Below, piece by piece: positions 24,952 to 39,165 of a DNA stretch of 64,000 nucleotides (positions within the stretch are counted from its first letter, which is position 1; the number at the start of each line of letters is the position of its first letter). The position numbers and the translations under genes are program-made. This DNA comes from Euwallacea fornicatus. Lineage: Eukaryota; Arthropoda; Insecta; Coleoptera; Curculionidae. The DNA is taken from NCBI RefSeq assembly GCF_040115645.1, contig NC_089569.1:1674001-1738000 (forward strand). The letters run 5' to 3'. Under the pieces are notes generated by a model. The model had not been told where the DNA came from. It was given only the letters and a program-made list of their open reading frames with translations, and did not search any database.

Positions 24952-27900
24952 TTTCCCCTCTTTAGCACGCCTAAGTCATTCAATTCCCATCTCAATAATT
25001 TCTTTTATCATGACGCCTCCTTTTTTATTAAGTTATTTCCGCATAAATTCCTTTGTAGGGAGCATATCTGATTTTTGAACGGAGAAAGTCTAGAAGGTCC
25101 TTTTATTCTGCTTTTCTCGTAGAGGAGCTCTCAAATAATTACTTCCCAACTTTCAAAAATTCCGTTTGCAGGGGTTGCGCCGCTAGATCATTATTCTTCA
25201 ACGCCTGAAAATAACGGAAAATGTATTTTGTTTTGCGAATTAAAATAATGTGGTTTTTAAGTTTTTCAAAGAAATATAATTTATTAAGTAGTAAGTGCCT
25301 TTAAGGCACTAGTGCACTACAACTCAAGGGAAGCTGCCATTAAAACGTGAAGCAGCTTGCCTTGGGCGCGCTCACTTTTAACGTGTTTTCGGGTCCTCTT
25401 GTGCGCCCCTTTTTAGAATGCTGACAGAAAAGTGAGATCCCATTATGCGTTTAAAATTGGGAGCTACGAAACAATTTTCCTGGCGAAAGCTTCCTCGCCC
25501 ATCCCAAACATACCGATTTTCTCATAATTGTTATGGAAAGCCAATTTTTGACAAGTACCTCTGAACCTGGACTAAAAGTCGTAGATTCACAGGGTAAATA
25601 CAAGGCCCGAAATCGTAGTTCGCCTTATACAGTAAGTAGCCGAAATGTGTCCCAATGGCCCTACAATTGGTTTGAGTAGTAATTTTCCAAACTATTGGAG
25701 TAACTTGAGGGACAAACGGCCTATAAAATGGAAATAAAAGTTCCAATAGATTACACCGAGGTTAATGGTAGTTGAGAGTTGTTCCCTGAGCAAATGGGGA
25801 GGGACATCTTTATTCCAGACTAGAATACTGTAGATTTTATGTAAAAATATCCACAAAATCCCTCCTTGTCCGACGAAAAATTCAATTACCTTTGGTCTTT
25901 GAAATGCCTCATTTTACAAAGAGCGTCACATCACAAGCCCAAAAATAAATTAACTTTAAGTGCCTCACCGGAAGTTCGGTTGCCACTTTTAAATTAGCGA
26001 GTCTCCAAAATATCTTTTAAAAGCTTAATGTAATTGCATGTTAATTAACGATAAGCTATTTTGCAGCTGTTGGTTCTAAAGTAATTTTCTTTTTTCCCCC
26101 TTTAAACTCATTAATTTCATACAGATGTGCCTACTGAATGACGTCAGATATAATAAACAAACCTCAAATTGACATTTCTGTCATCAACCCCTGAGTCTCG
26201 AGTTTTGATTGTGCTACGTCATCAGCATTCTCGAAAATTATAATGTTTTTTTTTTTTTTTAACAATATTTAAAATAAATGTTTGATAAACAAAGTATTAA
26301 TGTGTTAGTCAAGGGATGAATGTTTTTCAATTTAAACGATTTGGGTTCGTTGAATGCAGGAAAACAAATTAAATTTTAAAATCGCATTTTCAATACATAT
26401 TGCGGCCTGGATATTCTTTCAGAAATAGATTATTAATTGAAATGGAATTTCGCTTTTGATATTGAAGCTACTGCTATTGCATGTTGCGGCATTTTCAGGC
26501 ATAATAAGCAAGTAAATAATACAGTAACAATGCATCTCTGGCACAAAGCTTAATCGTGATTTATTATTATAAGAAACCCTCCCAATATTGGCAAGTCGCA
26601 GACTCCCTACGGCTTAGGAACATTCATACAAACCGAAAGCTGGATAAATGATTTCGCCTTGCCGCTGACGCGATATTTTGACGTCTATATCCGCTTTGAG
26701 CTCATTGTACGAATGAATAAAGCCAGATAAGTACAAAGAGATCTTTAAATATTTCCTTTACATTGACGATACAAATAATATGCATATCGATCCTCGAGCT
26801 GAACACTCCCTTTCCATAATTAACCCCAACGAGCTTCTTAAGCAAATTTCAAGTTAGGGCAATTCCGGAGAACGTCCGAAACTCGATTATTTCTTCCATG
26901 TTTTCCACCTTATTTCCATCCCATTATGGAAACAAACCAGAGTGGAATTTTAACTAATGCCCTTTTCAGCCCAGGTCCAAAGTTTGCTGGGCCGAAACGA
27001 ATTATCGAAAAAGTTTACCTAAAAATCCCAAAAGTTTCACTCAGCATTCTTCAGGTAACAAAGTGAATTCTGAGGGGTTGGGATTAATATGAGTTTAATG
27101 AAAGTATGCAAATTTCATTAGCTGGTAAAGTCGCAAAGTGTGCGCACACAGAATGACGTAATAACTGAGAAAACACGGTTTTATCACTTGGAAAGCGTTG
27201 ACTAAAAACTCGAAAATAAAGTGTCACTTCAGATTCAGGACGAGCGTGACGCAATCTGTGTGCGCTCTCAATTTTATGGAATTTTAGATTTTACCTAATT
27301 CGAACACATTTCTTTGGCACGAGCAAATAAATCGGTTCAATTGATTCTATTTTTCCAAACAAAGCTTTTGAAAGCGAATAGTAATTTCACAAAAGAACGT
27401 TTCCATGTACAGCGCGGTATTTCCCAAGTATTGTCCGGAATTTATCGAGTGGAGCGACAAAAATGCACTTGTTTATTCCGAATGGACACCCATATTGCTC
27501 ATTTCCATATTGGGAAATTCGGAAAAATAGCTCGTTTCGTTTGGTATGCAAAACCGAAACTTCCTAAAATGACAAGGCATGATTGCTTTTTTAATTAGAC
27601 CCGACTGGATATTGAAAAAAGTAGGAATTTATTTGCTCAAAATGTAGAACCTATTGGATTTGGAAGCTTTAATTAGGAAAGTGGCTTTAAAACTAGATTT
27701 CAGGGAATAAAAACTTTTTCCTATTTGGTTTTATGACGTCGTTAATTTCACATTTACCGAAGTCGTCGGTTAAGTAGATTACAGCCGCATGAGTGCCCAC
27801 TTTGTTACCACATCATGCATTAGGAAATAGATCATTTAGAAAGGAAACAGCAAATCCAACAGCTAAGAAAATAACAATAGAAACGTATTTTTTCCCTAAC

Positions 27901-28100
27901 AAGTTCAACGGAGGAATAGTAAATAAGTATAACTATTATTGTGTTTCATTTTATTGTTCAGTTTTCAACGAAATGATGGGAAGCAACTTTTTAATTAGTT
28001 CCTTTGCGTGCTTCTCGGCTTCCGCAGAAAGTTTTAAGGGGAGGAACTAGAAATTTTCGAAGCCCTCATCCAATAACGATATTAGAGTTCTATGTTACGT

Positions 28101-28143
28101 TATATAAAAGAAACAAATAGGTACTCTTGACGAGTCATCAGTT
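28101..28143 (+). promoter_or_regulatory. TATA box plus initiator, candidate core promoter
   Basis: TATATAAAAG at 28101-28110 is followed by ATCAGTTCG, containing the arthropod initiator TCAGTT (28138-28143). The spacing of 37-39 bp is slightly longer than the usual ~30. An ATG in good context follows 90 bp downstream. Chance occurrence cannot be ruled out. Confidence 0.35.
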
Positions 28144-28230
28144 CGAACAAGCACGCCACAGTGGGAGAGTCTTCTAAAATGCCAAACGTGAAAATGCAAC
28201 GAATAAGGACAGTTCTGGATTTGTTTCAAA

Positions 28231-28320
28231 ATGGCTGAAGTTAGTAAGCAAAAGTCACTCTGCTGATATAACTGCTCAATTACTACATGTTTTTACTTTT
28301 AGAGAAACTTTCCAAAAAAG
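28231..28320 (+). CDS. Possible first coding exons of an unknown plus-strand gene
   Basis: ATG at 28231 (context CAAAATGG) opens a 13-nt exon ending before donor GTAAGC. A 59-nt intron with a good TTTTTACTTTTAG acceptor leads to an 18-nt exon (28303-28320) ending AAG|GTATGA. Joined, they read MAEVKKLSKK and end in phase 1. Exons this small and the 59-nt intron suit the gene style of the window, and a TATA-initiator pair lies upstream. Against it: an upstream ATG (28178) opens a 19-codon frame overlapping this start, and no downstream exon was found. Confidence 0.25.
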
Positions 28321-31300
28321 GTATGAAACAATTAGTACATTTATCCTTTATCAATATGTTATTAATAATCCTTGTTCACGCGTTTTCATAAATTCAAATT
28401 GGCAGGATGACAAGTAAATAGCTATTCCTGCGCCACGCATGGCTCCCCCGGCGACTCCCAAGAACCTTCAAATTTGCAATGTCGGCCCAATGTTCATCAT
28501 TGTAACAATCATAGAATAAATATTACATCCCCACGTATACTTGATATAAGTTCGACTTCTGCTTTTTACAAAATGACCACCAATTAAAGCGTTATAGTAT
28601 TTTCGAAGAAATCTCTGGCTCATTAAGAGTCCTCGTTAACCAACATGATCTCGCCCATTATAACTGGTCCTAACGACATAATGTAAGCTTACGGTTTAAT
28701 GTCTTCACACCCTCAAACAACATAATAATTTTAATAGTAATAAACTTGAGAGAACAAGCTAAGACTTTCCTCGAGGTCAGGCGAATGTCGCCCGGAGAGT
28801 TTATGAAAACATGCCGAGATTAAATGAGGAGCTGCTCTTGTCTTAAGCAAATTACTTCTCGCGTAAAGTTTTGAGGTTTCGGGATAACAAGGGCACATAC
28901 ATGGATGCGGAGAACTCCTCGTGTTTCAGCTCATATTGTAAAAGTTTCCCGGCCATTCTTTCCGTAATTTTGATGCCTAACGAGTGCGGTTTTTAATTTC
29001 CCTTTTGGGGAAAAAATGATTTAGCTCCAGGTTTCTTGCATGGGTCCAATCAAAACCGCTTTATTCTTACGAAAAAGAAATCATTTTGAGCACGTGAAAG
29101 TAATTTTTAACCGCTATATTTATTTGCAGAGCGGGAACGGTCCGTTATATGTTTTCATTATAGATACGTCACGCAGATTTACAGCCATAGAACGTGCTTG
29201 AGTGTGACTGGAACTTTTCGAATTCATAATTTATAGGGAACACTCATATATGTCGTTTTGGACGCTCAAAATTAATATGAGAATTTTTATTAGTACACAA
29301 AAAAATTGCCGACTGCGGTTCTAGCGCACTGGGGCCGATGCCATAAGCAGAGTATTCCAGAATAAACATTTCGGTCCATGACATTGATGAAAAGATTTTT
29401 TTGTGCAATCAATCAACACCAACAACGATTTAATTCACACAAATAGTCGACTGTGAATATTTGTCCGTGAAATTCTCAAATAAAATTTTTTTATTGATCG
29501 GCATCTACAAAAATTTGACTCTATCCCTCACATGTTCCTATAGATTTCGGGTCCCGTGGCATGCCCTGAAAGCTAACATCGCGACTACTTGAATTTGCTT
29601 TCAGTTAAATGTCATGCTTCAGTGCTGTGATCATGTACATTCTGAGCCATGGCAGATATTATAAAGAAATTTGTCACTGAAAAATCTGCAAAGTGCAAAG
29701 TATAGAAACAAACTTTCCAATAAGCCGATGAGTAGCCACCAAAAGGACTACATTTGCATAAAGAGCTTTTCGTGTTCCATCTGCCTGAGCCATACAGAAG
29801 TTCGACGTAAAACCTCTTCCTCAGACAATTCTTTACCCGTGAAATCCTTTTTATATAATTGGATTATGCCAGAATTAAGCCGGTGCTGATTTACATCTGA
29901 GTGCTCGGAAACAGGCCATTTTTACTTTTAAAAGTGTTCATTTATTTCGATAAAATATGATTAGCGGAACACCTTAAAAGGATTTAATTCTTCTCAGATC
30001 CGAGTTGTGTCGAGGCACAACTAAGTCCTTTTCCAGGGATAACGCCCCATCTTCCATCAGAAAGTAACCTTTTACGGATTCAATTAGCTGAAAATCCCTA
30101 TCGATCCGGAATTTGTCTGTTCTTTCTTCCTCCATTCTAAAGGCCAATGAATTATTAAGAAGCAAATTCGAGTGGCATGTCCATTCAATTATAAATTGAA
30201 TTGGTTAGGCCCTAATTTCGATCGAGGACCTTTCAATTAAGTGGTCCGTTTCATATGTATGAGCCAAGGAAAGGATTAGTTCAGGTCAGGTCGTGTCTGC
30301 CGAAAGAGTCTACTATAAACAAGATACCTGTAAAATTTGTGTTTGAAATAATCCCCCGGCATTAATGTCGAAACTAAAGGAGCAAGGGAAGCGTCACATG
30401 TATGCTTATATGGCCGTAAACAGCGGGCCAAAGTTTAACTTTCCTCGTAAACTGTATTTTAATTAAACGTGCAGGAATAAAACGAAACTCTCAAATTACA
30501 ATGCCGAAACTGAATTATTTCAGCGATTTTAGGTTTAGAAACTTTGGAACCTTATTTTATGTCCTTTCTAATTGTTTTGTTTCTTATGAAAACCGATTAA
30601 AATCTTCCGAAAATATTTATTATTCAACTATGGGTGCAACACCGCCCAGTGGCCACCAATGGTGACGTAATCAAAAATAGATACCTGTGTATTCACAACT
30701 AATATATTATTTTTCCATTTACACTGGTGGAAAATAGGACCTGGTTAAAAAAACATGCAGAGCAGGTATATCCATTACCTCTCTCATCCTTTTTCGAGTG
30801 AGTCGCAAGGGAAGGCTTGAACGATACTGTTATGAGCATTACTTTGCCACAATTTGGTATCTCGATTATGGGATTTTCGTCTTGAGTCGTGTTAAGAGGA
30901 AATACGGTTATTTGTTACTTTTATGGGCTATTACGTGAATTTACCGACACTCCCCTGTATTGAAAATATGTGAAATGACCATGATAAGGGCGTAATCGGG
31001 CTACCTTTGATTTATTCCAAGGGTGTATACCGGGCGACAACAAAAAGTGCAGGGACTCTACCACTTTTTTGCTATTTCTCTGGGCCACATGTATAAGGCA
31101 ACACAATGAGTTTTCCTGGGTAATTCTGAATATTATGTTACTTCTGATCTGCCCGGAAGTCACTCAAATTTTCTCGTCCTTTTTACTGTGAGAAAAAAAC
31201 ACGTAAATGGAGCTGACAGGATATTTTCCTGCATCCGAATTTCAACTTTTGTTATGAAACAGCAAACACGTCAGAGGGTGCGCCACCTCCTGTTGTCATA

Positions 31301-34300
31301 CGATATAGGCACAATTTTTCTATCTCAAACAGCGAATATCCTATTTTAAATGCAATTTCGAACATAATTTAATGGATTACGATACACCTTTCATCAAGAA
31401 TTCTTCAAAATATACTTCGATAAAACGGATTTCAGTAAGCCAATACTCATCTAACTTTCAACGGAAAGCTGCTTGAACGGCGCTTATTCTGACAAAAGAC
31501 GTTTTAATTATTTAGCAGGAAATTTCCGGCTTTTAATTAAAACGAGATATGAACAAACTAAATACTTGGTTATTTGGTGCCAGTTGAATTACAATGTCAT
31601 TATGGACAAAAAAAACACGAATACTCTGATGAAGTCATACTTTGTCTCTAACTGATTAGCTGTCATGAAGTGTCATTCTTGACAAATGTCACTTTTTGGT
31701 CAACGCCAACTGAACGACGCGGGCCAGGTTACAGTTGCGTTATCGTAAATAGTCTGGTACGAATACCTTATTTCTTTGCACGAAACTCATTATCCTTCGA
31801 CCTACATACTAATCCTAAGATAAATCCCACACTGCATGACCAAACACTATCCAAACAGCAAGCAGCTTCTGTCGGTCAATAAATCCCGACCTTAAATACG
31901 ACATGTTGAAGGCTTATAAAGATAAATGGCCACCTATGCATGTATACAACAGCATGAAATATATTCCTGTCGGCTACGCGTTAAGAGATAACCACCGATA
32001 CTTTCGTAGCGAAGTTGATTATTAACTTTTTAATAAAAGCCAACTTTGCGCCGCCATGTTAGTATCTTTTAAGATGTTCCCTGTGGCAATAGCCCAGATA
32101 AACAAGAGTGTAAGTGTTCCTGCGGAAGACAATTACATGAACATAAACGCAAGCATTAAAGTGAAATTATCTCCTCTAAGGAGAGAAGGTTCAGGCACCA
32201 GCAACTATTTGCTGGAAAGGACCAAAGACGATAAACATTTTCGGATAAGGCGCGATTAGGCGAGGTCCTTTTATATTTACGTCTCAACTAAGAGCCGGGT
32301 TGGGTGGATTGGTTCTAGGTAGGTAAATAATCATAATAGAAGGCTAGAAACACTAAAAAATAATATAATAAGATTTCAATAAAAAGACATATGTTTCCAA
32401 GCCTGACCAGTAGATGGTATTGCACCGCATCTGTACCATTTGAGTTCAACACTGTTCTCACATCTTCATCAAGGTCTTGACGCGGTACAATGAGCTGTTA
32501 TAAACATATTGGCTTAACTAATCCCGTTTAGTCTTTAAAGTAATTATCGCTCTTCTCAAATGGACATGAAAAGCCTTCAAATCTTAAGTGGTACTGGCAA
32601 ATAACGCAGCAAAACCGTTTCAGAGAGAGCCTCAAAGGGTTTAATGAAAATCGCTTTCCCCTGAAACCCGGAAGACTGGGAATCAATTAGTATCGGTTTC
32701 TTGCAACTAAACAAACTTGTAAAACTTGCGGTTGAGTCTTGAATGGGGTGTCGTTAAGCGTCCGTGCGAGGCGCATTAAATCATGAGACCACCACTGACG
32801 GCGTCGCCGTCGACGTCGCCGGCGTAGCTGATTACGGACAAGGCCTAATTGTAATTGGATTATCCCCATCTAACTCTTGTTGGACCTGAGAAATTCGTTT
32901 TTAATTCCTTTCAATCAGTCCGGCGAAACACTCCACCAGATTGGGTTATTCTAATACATTGCGTGGCGCGGCTGATTGAGCGACTGCTCGAGGGTGGAAA
33001 ACATTGAAATTCTACTGCAAGAAAAGAGCTATTCGAAGTTTGATTTACATAAGTCAATCTGGCAACTCTGGATCACTTATTCATGCATGGAGCACCTCGG
33101 AATTGTGAAATATTTAAGCCGCACCGGAGAATCCCCCGAGATGCAGGAGATGATAAAAGTGGAAAAAAGGGGGGTCCTCTTCGCTCACATTCAAGAGGCC
33201 GCTTTTTAATATACTGTCGAGAAATACGATATAAGTGGTTAGAGGGTGAAAGGGTGCTCCGCCGAAAATTAGCTTTTGATTGGAGGTATTATATGGAGGG
33301 AGAGGAATATGGTTATCTTGGGTCGAAATTTAATGAAACTCCGTCTTAAAGTAGGGATTTATTAGGGAAACTCAGAAACTGATTACATCCAAATCATAAC
33401 GAAACGCCCTTTTAAATTAATTGATGAAAATTTCATTAGTTATGTCAAATCTGTTCGTTTCTGATACCGTACGGGGTTCGATTTCTTTGTGACTACAACT
33501 GACAAGTTGGATAAACGTACATCTGAGTGATGTCACTACGAGAGGTATTTTTTACTTTTCAAAATTTTTAGATTAGATTTGTAGATTGGAAGAAACGATT
33601 GTGGCTGCCCTTAATATCGATAAAAAACATGACATTTTCAAAAACTAAAAATTTTAACTTAAAAAAATTTTACATTTGACGACTTCTAATTTTTTAAATC
33701 TAGTCAGGTTGGAAATCACAAATATGAAAGATTTTAAAAAAATCGTATAATTTTCATTTTTTCTCAAATTTGGAAAATTTTAAGAGGATTTGAAGTTTAA
33801 GACATGTCGGATGTAAATGATCGTCATTGAATAAATTACTGAATCCGACTGAATCTTAAAAATGAAAAAAATTTAATAAACTTTTAATAAATTAATATTA
33901 TTTAAAAACTACTATTTCCGAAAGTTTGAATCGAACTCATAAAAAATTTAGGCAGATGCTCTTTTAAACAAAGGGATGAAAATTGTATTAGCTGAGTTCG
34001 GGAGGTTACTGTAAAATTTCTCTTCAAATTTATTGAATTTGGAAACTCGCACTCTCAATGTGCCAGACCTACGGATTCAAAGGAGATTGAAAGGAAGCTT
34101 ACACATTGACATCACGTGTTATCTTTGATGCGTCATTCGCCCTTTATTTCCATGTTTGAGGCAGCGCCATCTGAATAGACAAGTCCTGAACCATCCAGGT
34201 GGGACGTCATTGGGATGCAGATGTTTCTATTTCAAGATTTAAGAGTGATTATGGGCTTCTAGCCTCCCAAAATTCTCGACAAAAACCACTGTTAAGTATA

Positions 34301-34961
34301 CGTTTCTCGACCACTTTATTCTAATTTTCATATTTCCTGTTATCCACTTCCAGTATATTTTCCCGAAATTACCGTGGCGATTTGAATATAAATGAAAACA
34401 ATAAAACTTTCAAACGACCACATTTTTAGTAGAAATAAAAGGTAGCCGGTGCAGTTAAAACAAGAAATGTATGCAAATTTCAGCGGTAAACCGGGTATAA
34501 AACCGCTAATAGCCAAATGTGCATCAGAGCTGAAACGTTGGCGTCTTTGTTTGCTCGCTAAGGCGTACGTACGCAAAACAAATCTGAAAAATAAATGTTA
34601 AAACTTAAGCTTAATAATGCGTAATCCTTAAATCTATCAGCTTAAGTAGGTCTTTATGGTTTAAACCGCAAGGCCCTTAAAATATAAACGAGTCAGCGCA
34701 ATAAATCGCTTTAAAGGGTCGGGATCTGAATATATATACATAATATCATCCAGCCTTTTGGTCTCTAAACATCAAAGATTTTCCCCCTTGAATATTTAAA
34801 AGTCTTTGAGGGCCATCCTGGTGCTCTTGGAAAATTATTTGTCTGGGGGTTAAAGGAGAAATGCATACCTAAGGGGAAACCTTTAGGTTTCCAGGAGGCC
34901 ATGGCGCCCTTAATGATAATCAGGATACAAATTTTCCCCTTTATTTATTACTGTAACTGTA

Positions 34962-35182
34962 CTGCGCGAGATGGGAAATAAAACACTCCGTAAAAATAGT
35001 TGTTTGTTTATATGAATAATAAAAATGACGAGTTTATTAATCAATTATATTCTTTTGGGTTTTAACCATCGAATTTGTTTAATACTTTAACAATATACTT
35101 GCGTTAATATAAGGAACATGTATTTCAAAAATTATTTAAATCAACCATTTTTACAGTGCGTCCTCTTGTCTACGTCACGCAG
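34962..35182. mobile_element. 221-bp MITE of a Tc1/mariner family
   Basis: Flanked by TA on both sides (34960-34961 and 35183-35184). The ends are inverted: CTGCGCGAGATGG on the left and CTGCGTGACGTAG reading in from the right, followed inside both arms by a GTAAAAAT block. The last ~120 bp resembles the last ~120 bp of the 1,045-bp Tc1 relic at 43274-44318 (shared CCATCGAATTTGTT, GTTAATATAA, ATTTAAATCAA blocks). It has no coding sequence, so it looks like an internally deleted derivative that was mobilised by a related transposase. Confidence 0.75.
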
Positions 35183-38100
35183 TATACATGTGGATCATGA
35201 CACTTGGTATTTCCCTTAATGGATTTTCTCAGTAAATTGCTTGGGGAGAAAGGAAATTTGAAAACCTCGTTAATTTCACATCGACACGAGAAATAATTAA
35301 TCTTACCTTGTTGAAAATGCCAAGACATTTTTGCCTATATCGCGCCTTATTTAATATTTACCGATTCTCCCGTCCAAAAACTTCGCGAACTAAACATGTT
35401 CTAAGCGGGGCCTCTTTTGTATCGCTTCCTCTTACAAAATTAATTTTCATATCTCTTTGAGGCGACCCCTCAAACTTTGAAAGATTAATTAGAGGAACTC
35501 ATCTCTACTTATCTCGCCGCAAAACCGCGGGGCGACGTTGCCGCATGTGTCCGAACAGAATTACTAGTCTGAATAGAGGGGAGAGGCTCTGTTCTGCTCC
35601 ATTCTCGGTTTAACCGCAGAATTTAGGAAGTGGTTTTAATGGCAGATTTCATTTATATATACGAAGAAATTGTACCAGAACCAGTGCCAACAACTTATTT
35701 TCAGCGAGACTCTATGCAAACGCTCGAAAGCATAAATTACTAGAAGAAATTATTACGGGGCATGCGAGATTACGTGACAGGCAGATGCAGTTATATTTCA
35801 AGCCTCACACATGACGTTGTCGCACGTATCTAGTCTGGCTGGTAAATCAAATTTGGATTTTTTGAAGTCCTAAAATGAGAAGTCAGTTTTAGTCGACCGT
35901 ACTACACGACGTCATGTGTTCAAGTCGTTTTGACTCTTAAACTTTACATAGTATTTATTAGAAATATTTATACGTAAAATCATACCTTCGTAGCGAGTCA
36001 ATATCTTTACGCTAGGCCAACACCTTCGCAGTAGGTCATCACCAATATCTTGGGTACTGCTCGCACTATTGTTGCATTTATCTTAATGGTAATTAAAGCT
36101 CGATTTCGCGCTTAAATATTTCAACAAAAGCAATTTTTACTAAAAAAAATTTCAACATTGAAGTTTAGAAAAAAAATGGTAAATCTAATCGAGCATATTA
36201 AATGACATAGCCTACATCCAAAACCGCCATTTTGGAAACGAACTTCAAAATTTGACATATCCCAGCAACGATGACAAGATCTGCTAGGTTCCAATTGACG
36301 CATCATCATGTATAACATGCATGGTATCCATTGCGCTCTATAGTCGAATATTCGATATCAAAGCAATCCATTAATCATTATTTGCTATTAGTATCGAAAT
36401 AAATCTGAATTTTAATAAACGGATTTCATATAGTTCTTGTCGAACAAATAACGTGATATGAATTTAAATCAAAATGTTCTAAGCATAGCCGCGTATTCCA
36501 TTAGACTTCCCTATGCCATTTATTTTGCCATGACGCATATTATTATTTAATAAATAATATTCGGCGTTAGTAACTCACACCTGATAATGCTGGGTGGACG
36601 TGTTTATTATAATGAATTACATCCCCCTTTGTGGACTCAATAATTGTTACTTATTGCGCGCGATTCATGTGAATTTTATCCTGATGAGAAATGAGTTATT
36701 TACCGAACCAGTGCGACAAGTGATGTTTTGCCGCACGCTCGTGGATAAGAAATCACAAGTGAAATCTCACGAGAGAGAGTAACTCGGTGATGTAATTGAG
36801 CTATTTCCCGTTGGAAACACGGTAAAAGCTCTTTCCTTTCGAGCTCGATGTCCCGACAGCAAAAAGCGCTCTCTCTCTCCCCTTTAATTATAAACTTTCG
36901 GACTAAAACATATGTTTTTAAAGTTTTCGTTGCTTTTTCTCGGAGTTTCCGCGCAGTTTTCTTTTTGTTTCGTACAACGTGAATTTTCTCGGCGTGGTCA
37001 AGATAAGATTTAAGTTCCAACTTCCACTGGTCGATAGTTTTATAAAAGTTTATATAGGAAATTTTCCGTCCGAAGGAAAGCGCTGTTGGTAAGTGCAGAT
37101 AACCGAGCTTTGTATTTCCTGTTTATACTTTCCTGGCTATTTACGAAATGGTTTCGCTTTATTGACTATCGGAGTAACAAGGCAATTTTTTATTTTTATT
37201 TTTTCCAGCCGCGCATCAGGCAAAGCAGGAGCTTTGCCAATTTTCCAGTACACGCCGACATCACATAAATCCGATTCCCTATTATATCGGCAAATTTCCT
37301 CCAGGAAAAAACCCGGATGTCTCAATAATGTTTACTTTATATTACCCAGTGGTAATAACTTTCAAATCCCCCTTCTTCAGCCATTTAAAACACAATAACT
37401 CGACGCTTATCCGCCCTCGAACAACAGCGGCTCAGCCAGGCTTTCCACTTTTTATGATCCACACAAATGCGAACATAAACTCAAGATATTAGGTGATATT
37501 AATTGTATCTTACCCAGATTAAAATCAACGATGCTGCACTCTGAGTGACATCACATTTAATACATATTTATCAAAAAAGTCAGGTGTCTAACTGAAGCTG
37601 ACACTAAGGGTTTCCTGTCGCTTGTGATTCTGGTTGCGATTGACAGAAGTTTGTAAGAATATTGACATATAACTTTCAAAGTGATGATGTGTAGATGGCG
37701 ACGTAACAGATATGAAAGGAATTTCACTGGTCTTGCTGCTGCTGTTGCGTACTGATGTGTTACTTTTATTTAAATTTTTTTTGGTTAAAAATTAGAGAAT
37801 TCAACTGTTCATTCAAGTTACGAATATGCCGAGGAGCAAAAAAGTTATAAGTTTTTACGCGCATACAAAAGGCCACTAAGGGTGTCCCCTTCACTTTACA
37901 TCAAGATTTCATTAAAATTTCAATTTTCCACCCCAAGTAAACCTGGAATATTAAATTTAGTGCCGTATGTCAATTTTGTTTCAGAATTAATAAAAAATTT
38001 CTAAGAACTATTTATTACTTGCCTTGAAGTTTACATGTAGTACTTGAATATTTTACTGCACAACGAGCAATACAATTACAATCACTAATTTAACTAACCT

Positions 38101-38329
38101 GAACTAACTTTTTATGTGTTTGGAAAGGTGAAGTGTTCAAAGAAACGCCCGACCAATCAAGCGTCCGCCGAAGATGGCCAGATGGTAACAGCTGGGTAGG
38201 GTGAGATTTAGGACATTCCCACCTATCCAGTAAAACCACCGTCTCTCTTCTCCTTAGCTTCGGAACTTCCCTGTTTGCATTGCTTTCAGGTACAACAAAC
38301 GCATGTACACTGAACTTCTCCTATTCCCT
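35183..38329. other. Gene-free stretch
   Basis: No recognisable coding or RNA gene. A 106-codon minus-strand frame (37020-36700) is rich in Lys and Arg but has no domain or splice support. A TCGAATATTCGA palindrome lies near 36344. Confidence 0.5.
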
Positions 38330-39165
38330 TTCTTTCATAATTTTCTTTTCCACAATGTCTTCCACCATAGTTTAGAACTCCATTCATTTCCTTTCACCCC
38401 CTGTTAGTTTTCTCTCAGTTATTTCACGCTCTCGTCTTAATCCATTAACCCTTGATGCCCCTCGTTTCACTTTCCATTTGGGACACATGAACAGGATCTG
38501 GTCTGGAGTGTCTTCAACTCCCTTTAGGCAAAACCAGCAGTGATTCTGGTTTTCAACCCCTCAAGAAACTTCATTTTTCATAAACATCTGTTTCAGCACA
38601 TAATTGCATTGTGTCCATTCCGCCTCCCACCAGTCAATCAGGCTTGGCACAAAAACTTTCGTTTATCTCTCCCATTCCTTCAGCATTCTCTTCCTGGCAC
38701 TTATTCTACTTTCTTTCCCTTTTCCCCAAATGAACCTCCTTTCCCCCAATGATTGATGGTAGCTGATCTTGCCTAGAAGCAACACGGAGTTCTTGGCTAC
38801 TGTCCTATACGCGCATGTTAGTCTTATCGCCGGTATGCAGTTCGTTCGTTCTAGCAGTATTTTATACTTTTCATACTGAGATATTTCTCGACACATCAAT
38901 TCCGCATGCAGCATGACAGAGGAAGCCGTCAGCACTAAAACCTTTCTCTTATTATACACAGGTACACCCATTATCGACATGATCCCAGATAGCGGTTAAA
39001 CCACCTATTTTCTCTGATCTTCCGCATGTTTTGCAAAACTCATGTTTCTACCAAATCATACACCCAGGTACTTCAAATTTTCTTGCATAATAAAGTCATG
39101 ATCGTCAATCATTATTCTTAGGTTTCCAATCTTGCGTTTTTTTCTTCTCTTTCCCTAAACGTACC
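38330..39165 (-). pseudogene. R1-like LINE fragment, C-terminal part of ORF2, decayed
   Basis: The minus strand reads the region between reverse transcriptase and the 3' end of an R1-type non-LTR retrotransposon. In order it shows LKYLGV near 39070, KVLVLTASSVMLHAEL, a stretch ending RLTCAYRTVAKNSVLLLG, a Glu/Arg-rich ERRF block, and last a Cys/His knuckle, CWFCLKGVEDTPDQILFMCP, near 38500. Stops and frame changes interrupt it, and the catalytic reverse transcriptase core is absent, so it is a dead 5'-truncated copy. Confidence 0.85.

Larger units (their letters stand above)
24952..34961. other. Ten-kilobase gene-poor stretch
   Basis: Begins with the 5' flank of the K2P gene. No coding exon can be supported by homology. 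The candidate promoter and mini-exons near 28.1 kb are listed separately. A 17-bp near-perfect palindrome (AGTGCCTTTAAGGCACT) lies at 25294-25310. A CG-rich patch lies at 32800-32826. Open frames are short and unconvincing. Confidence 0.5.

Noticed and set aside
4245..29176. ACGTCACGCAG shared by 4246-4256, 29166-29176 and the MITE end at 35172
   Set aside because: Only the MITE copy is followed by TA and has a partner end; an 11-bp CRE-like string can recur by chance.
32800..32826. CG-rich cluster giving a poly-Arg frame on the minus strand
   Set aside because: Simple-sequence effect (repeated GCGTCGCCG); no transcription or coding signal near it.
33915..33975. tRNA-like fragment on the minus strand (AGAGCATCTGCCT with GTTCGATTC)
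   Set aside because: The stems do not pair, spacing is wrong for a cloverleaf and no acceptor stem is seen; at most an old tRNA-derived relic.
36700..37020. 106-codon minus-strand frame ending in an ACGKTS-like string
   Set aside because: The surrounding P-loop pattern (GxxxxGKT/S) is incomplete and no other ATPase motif follows.
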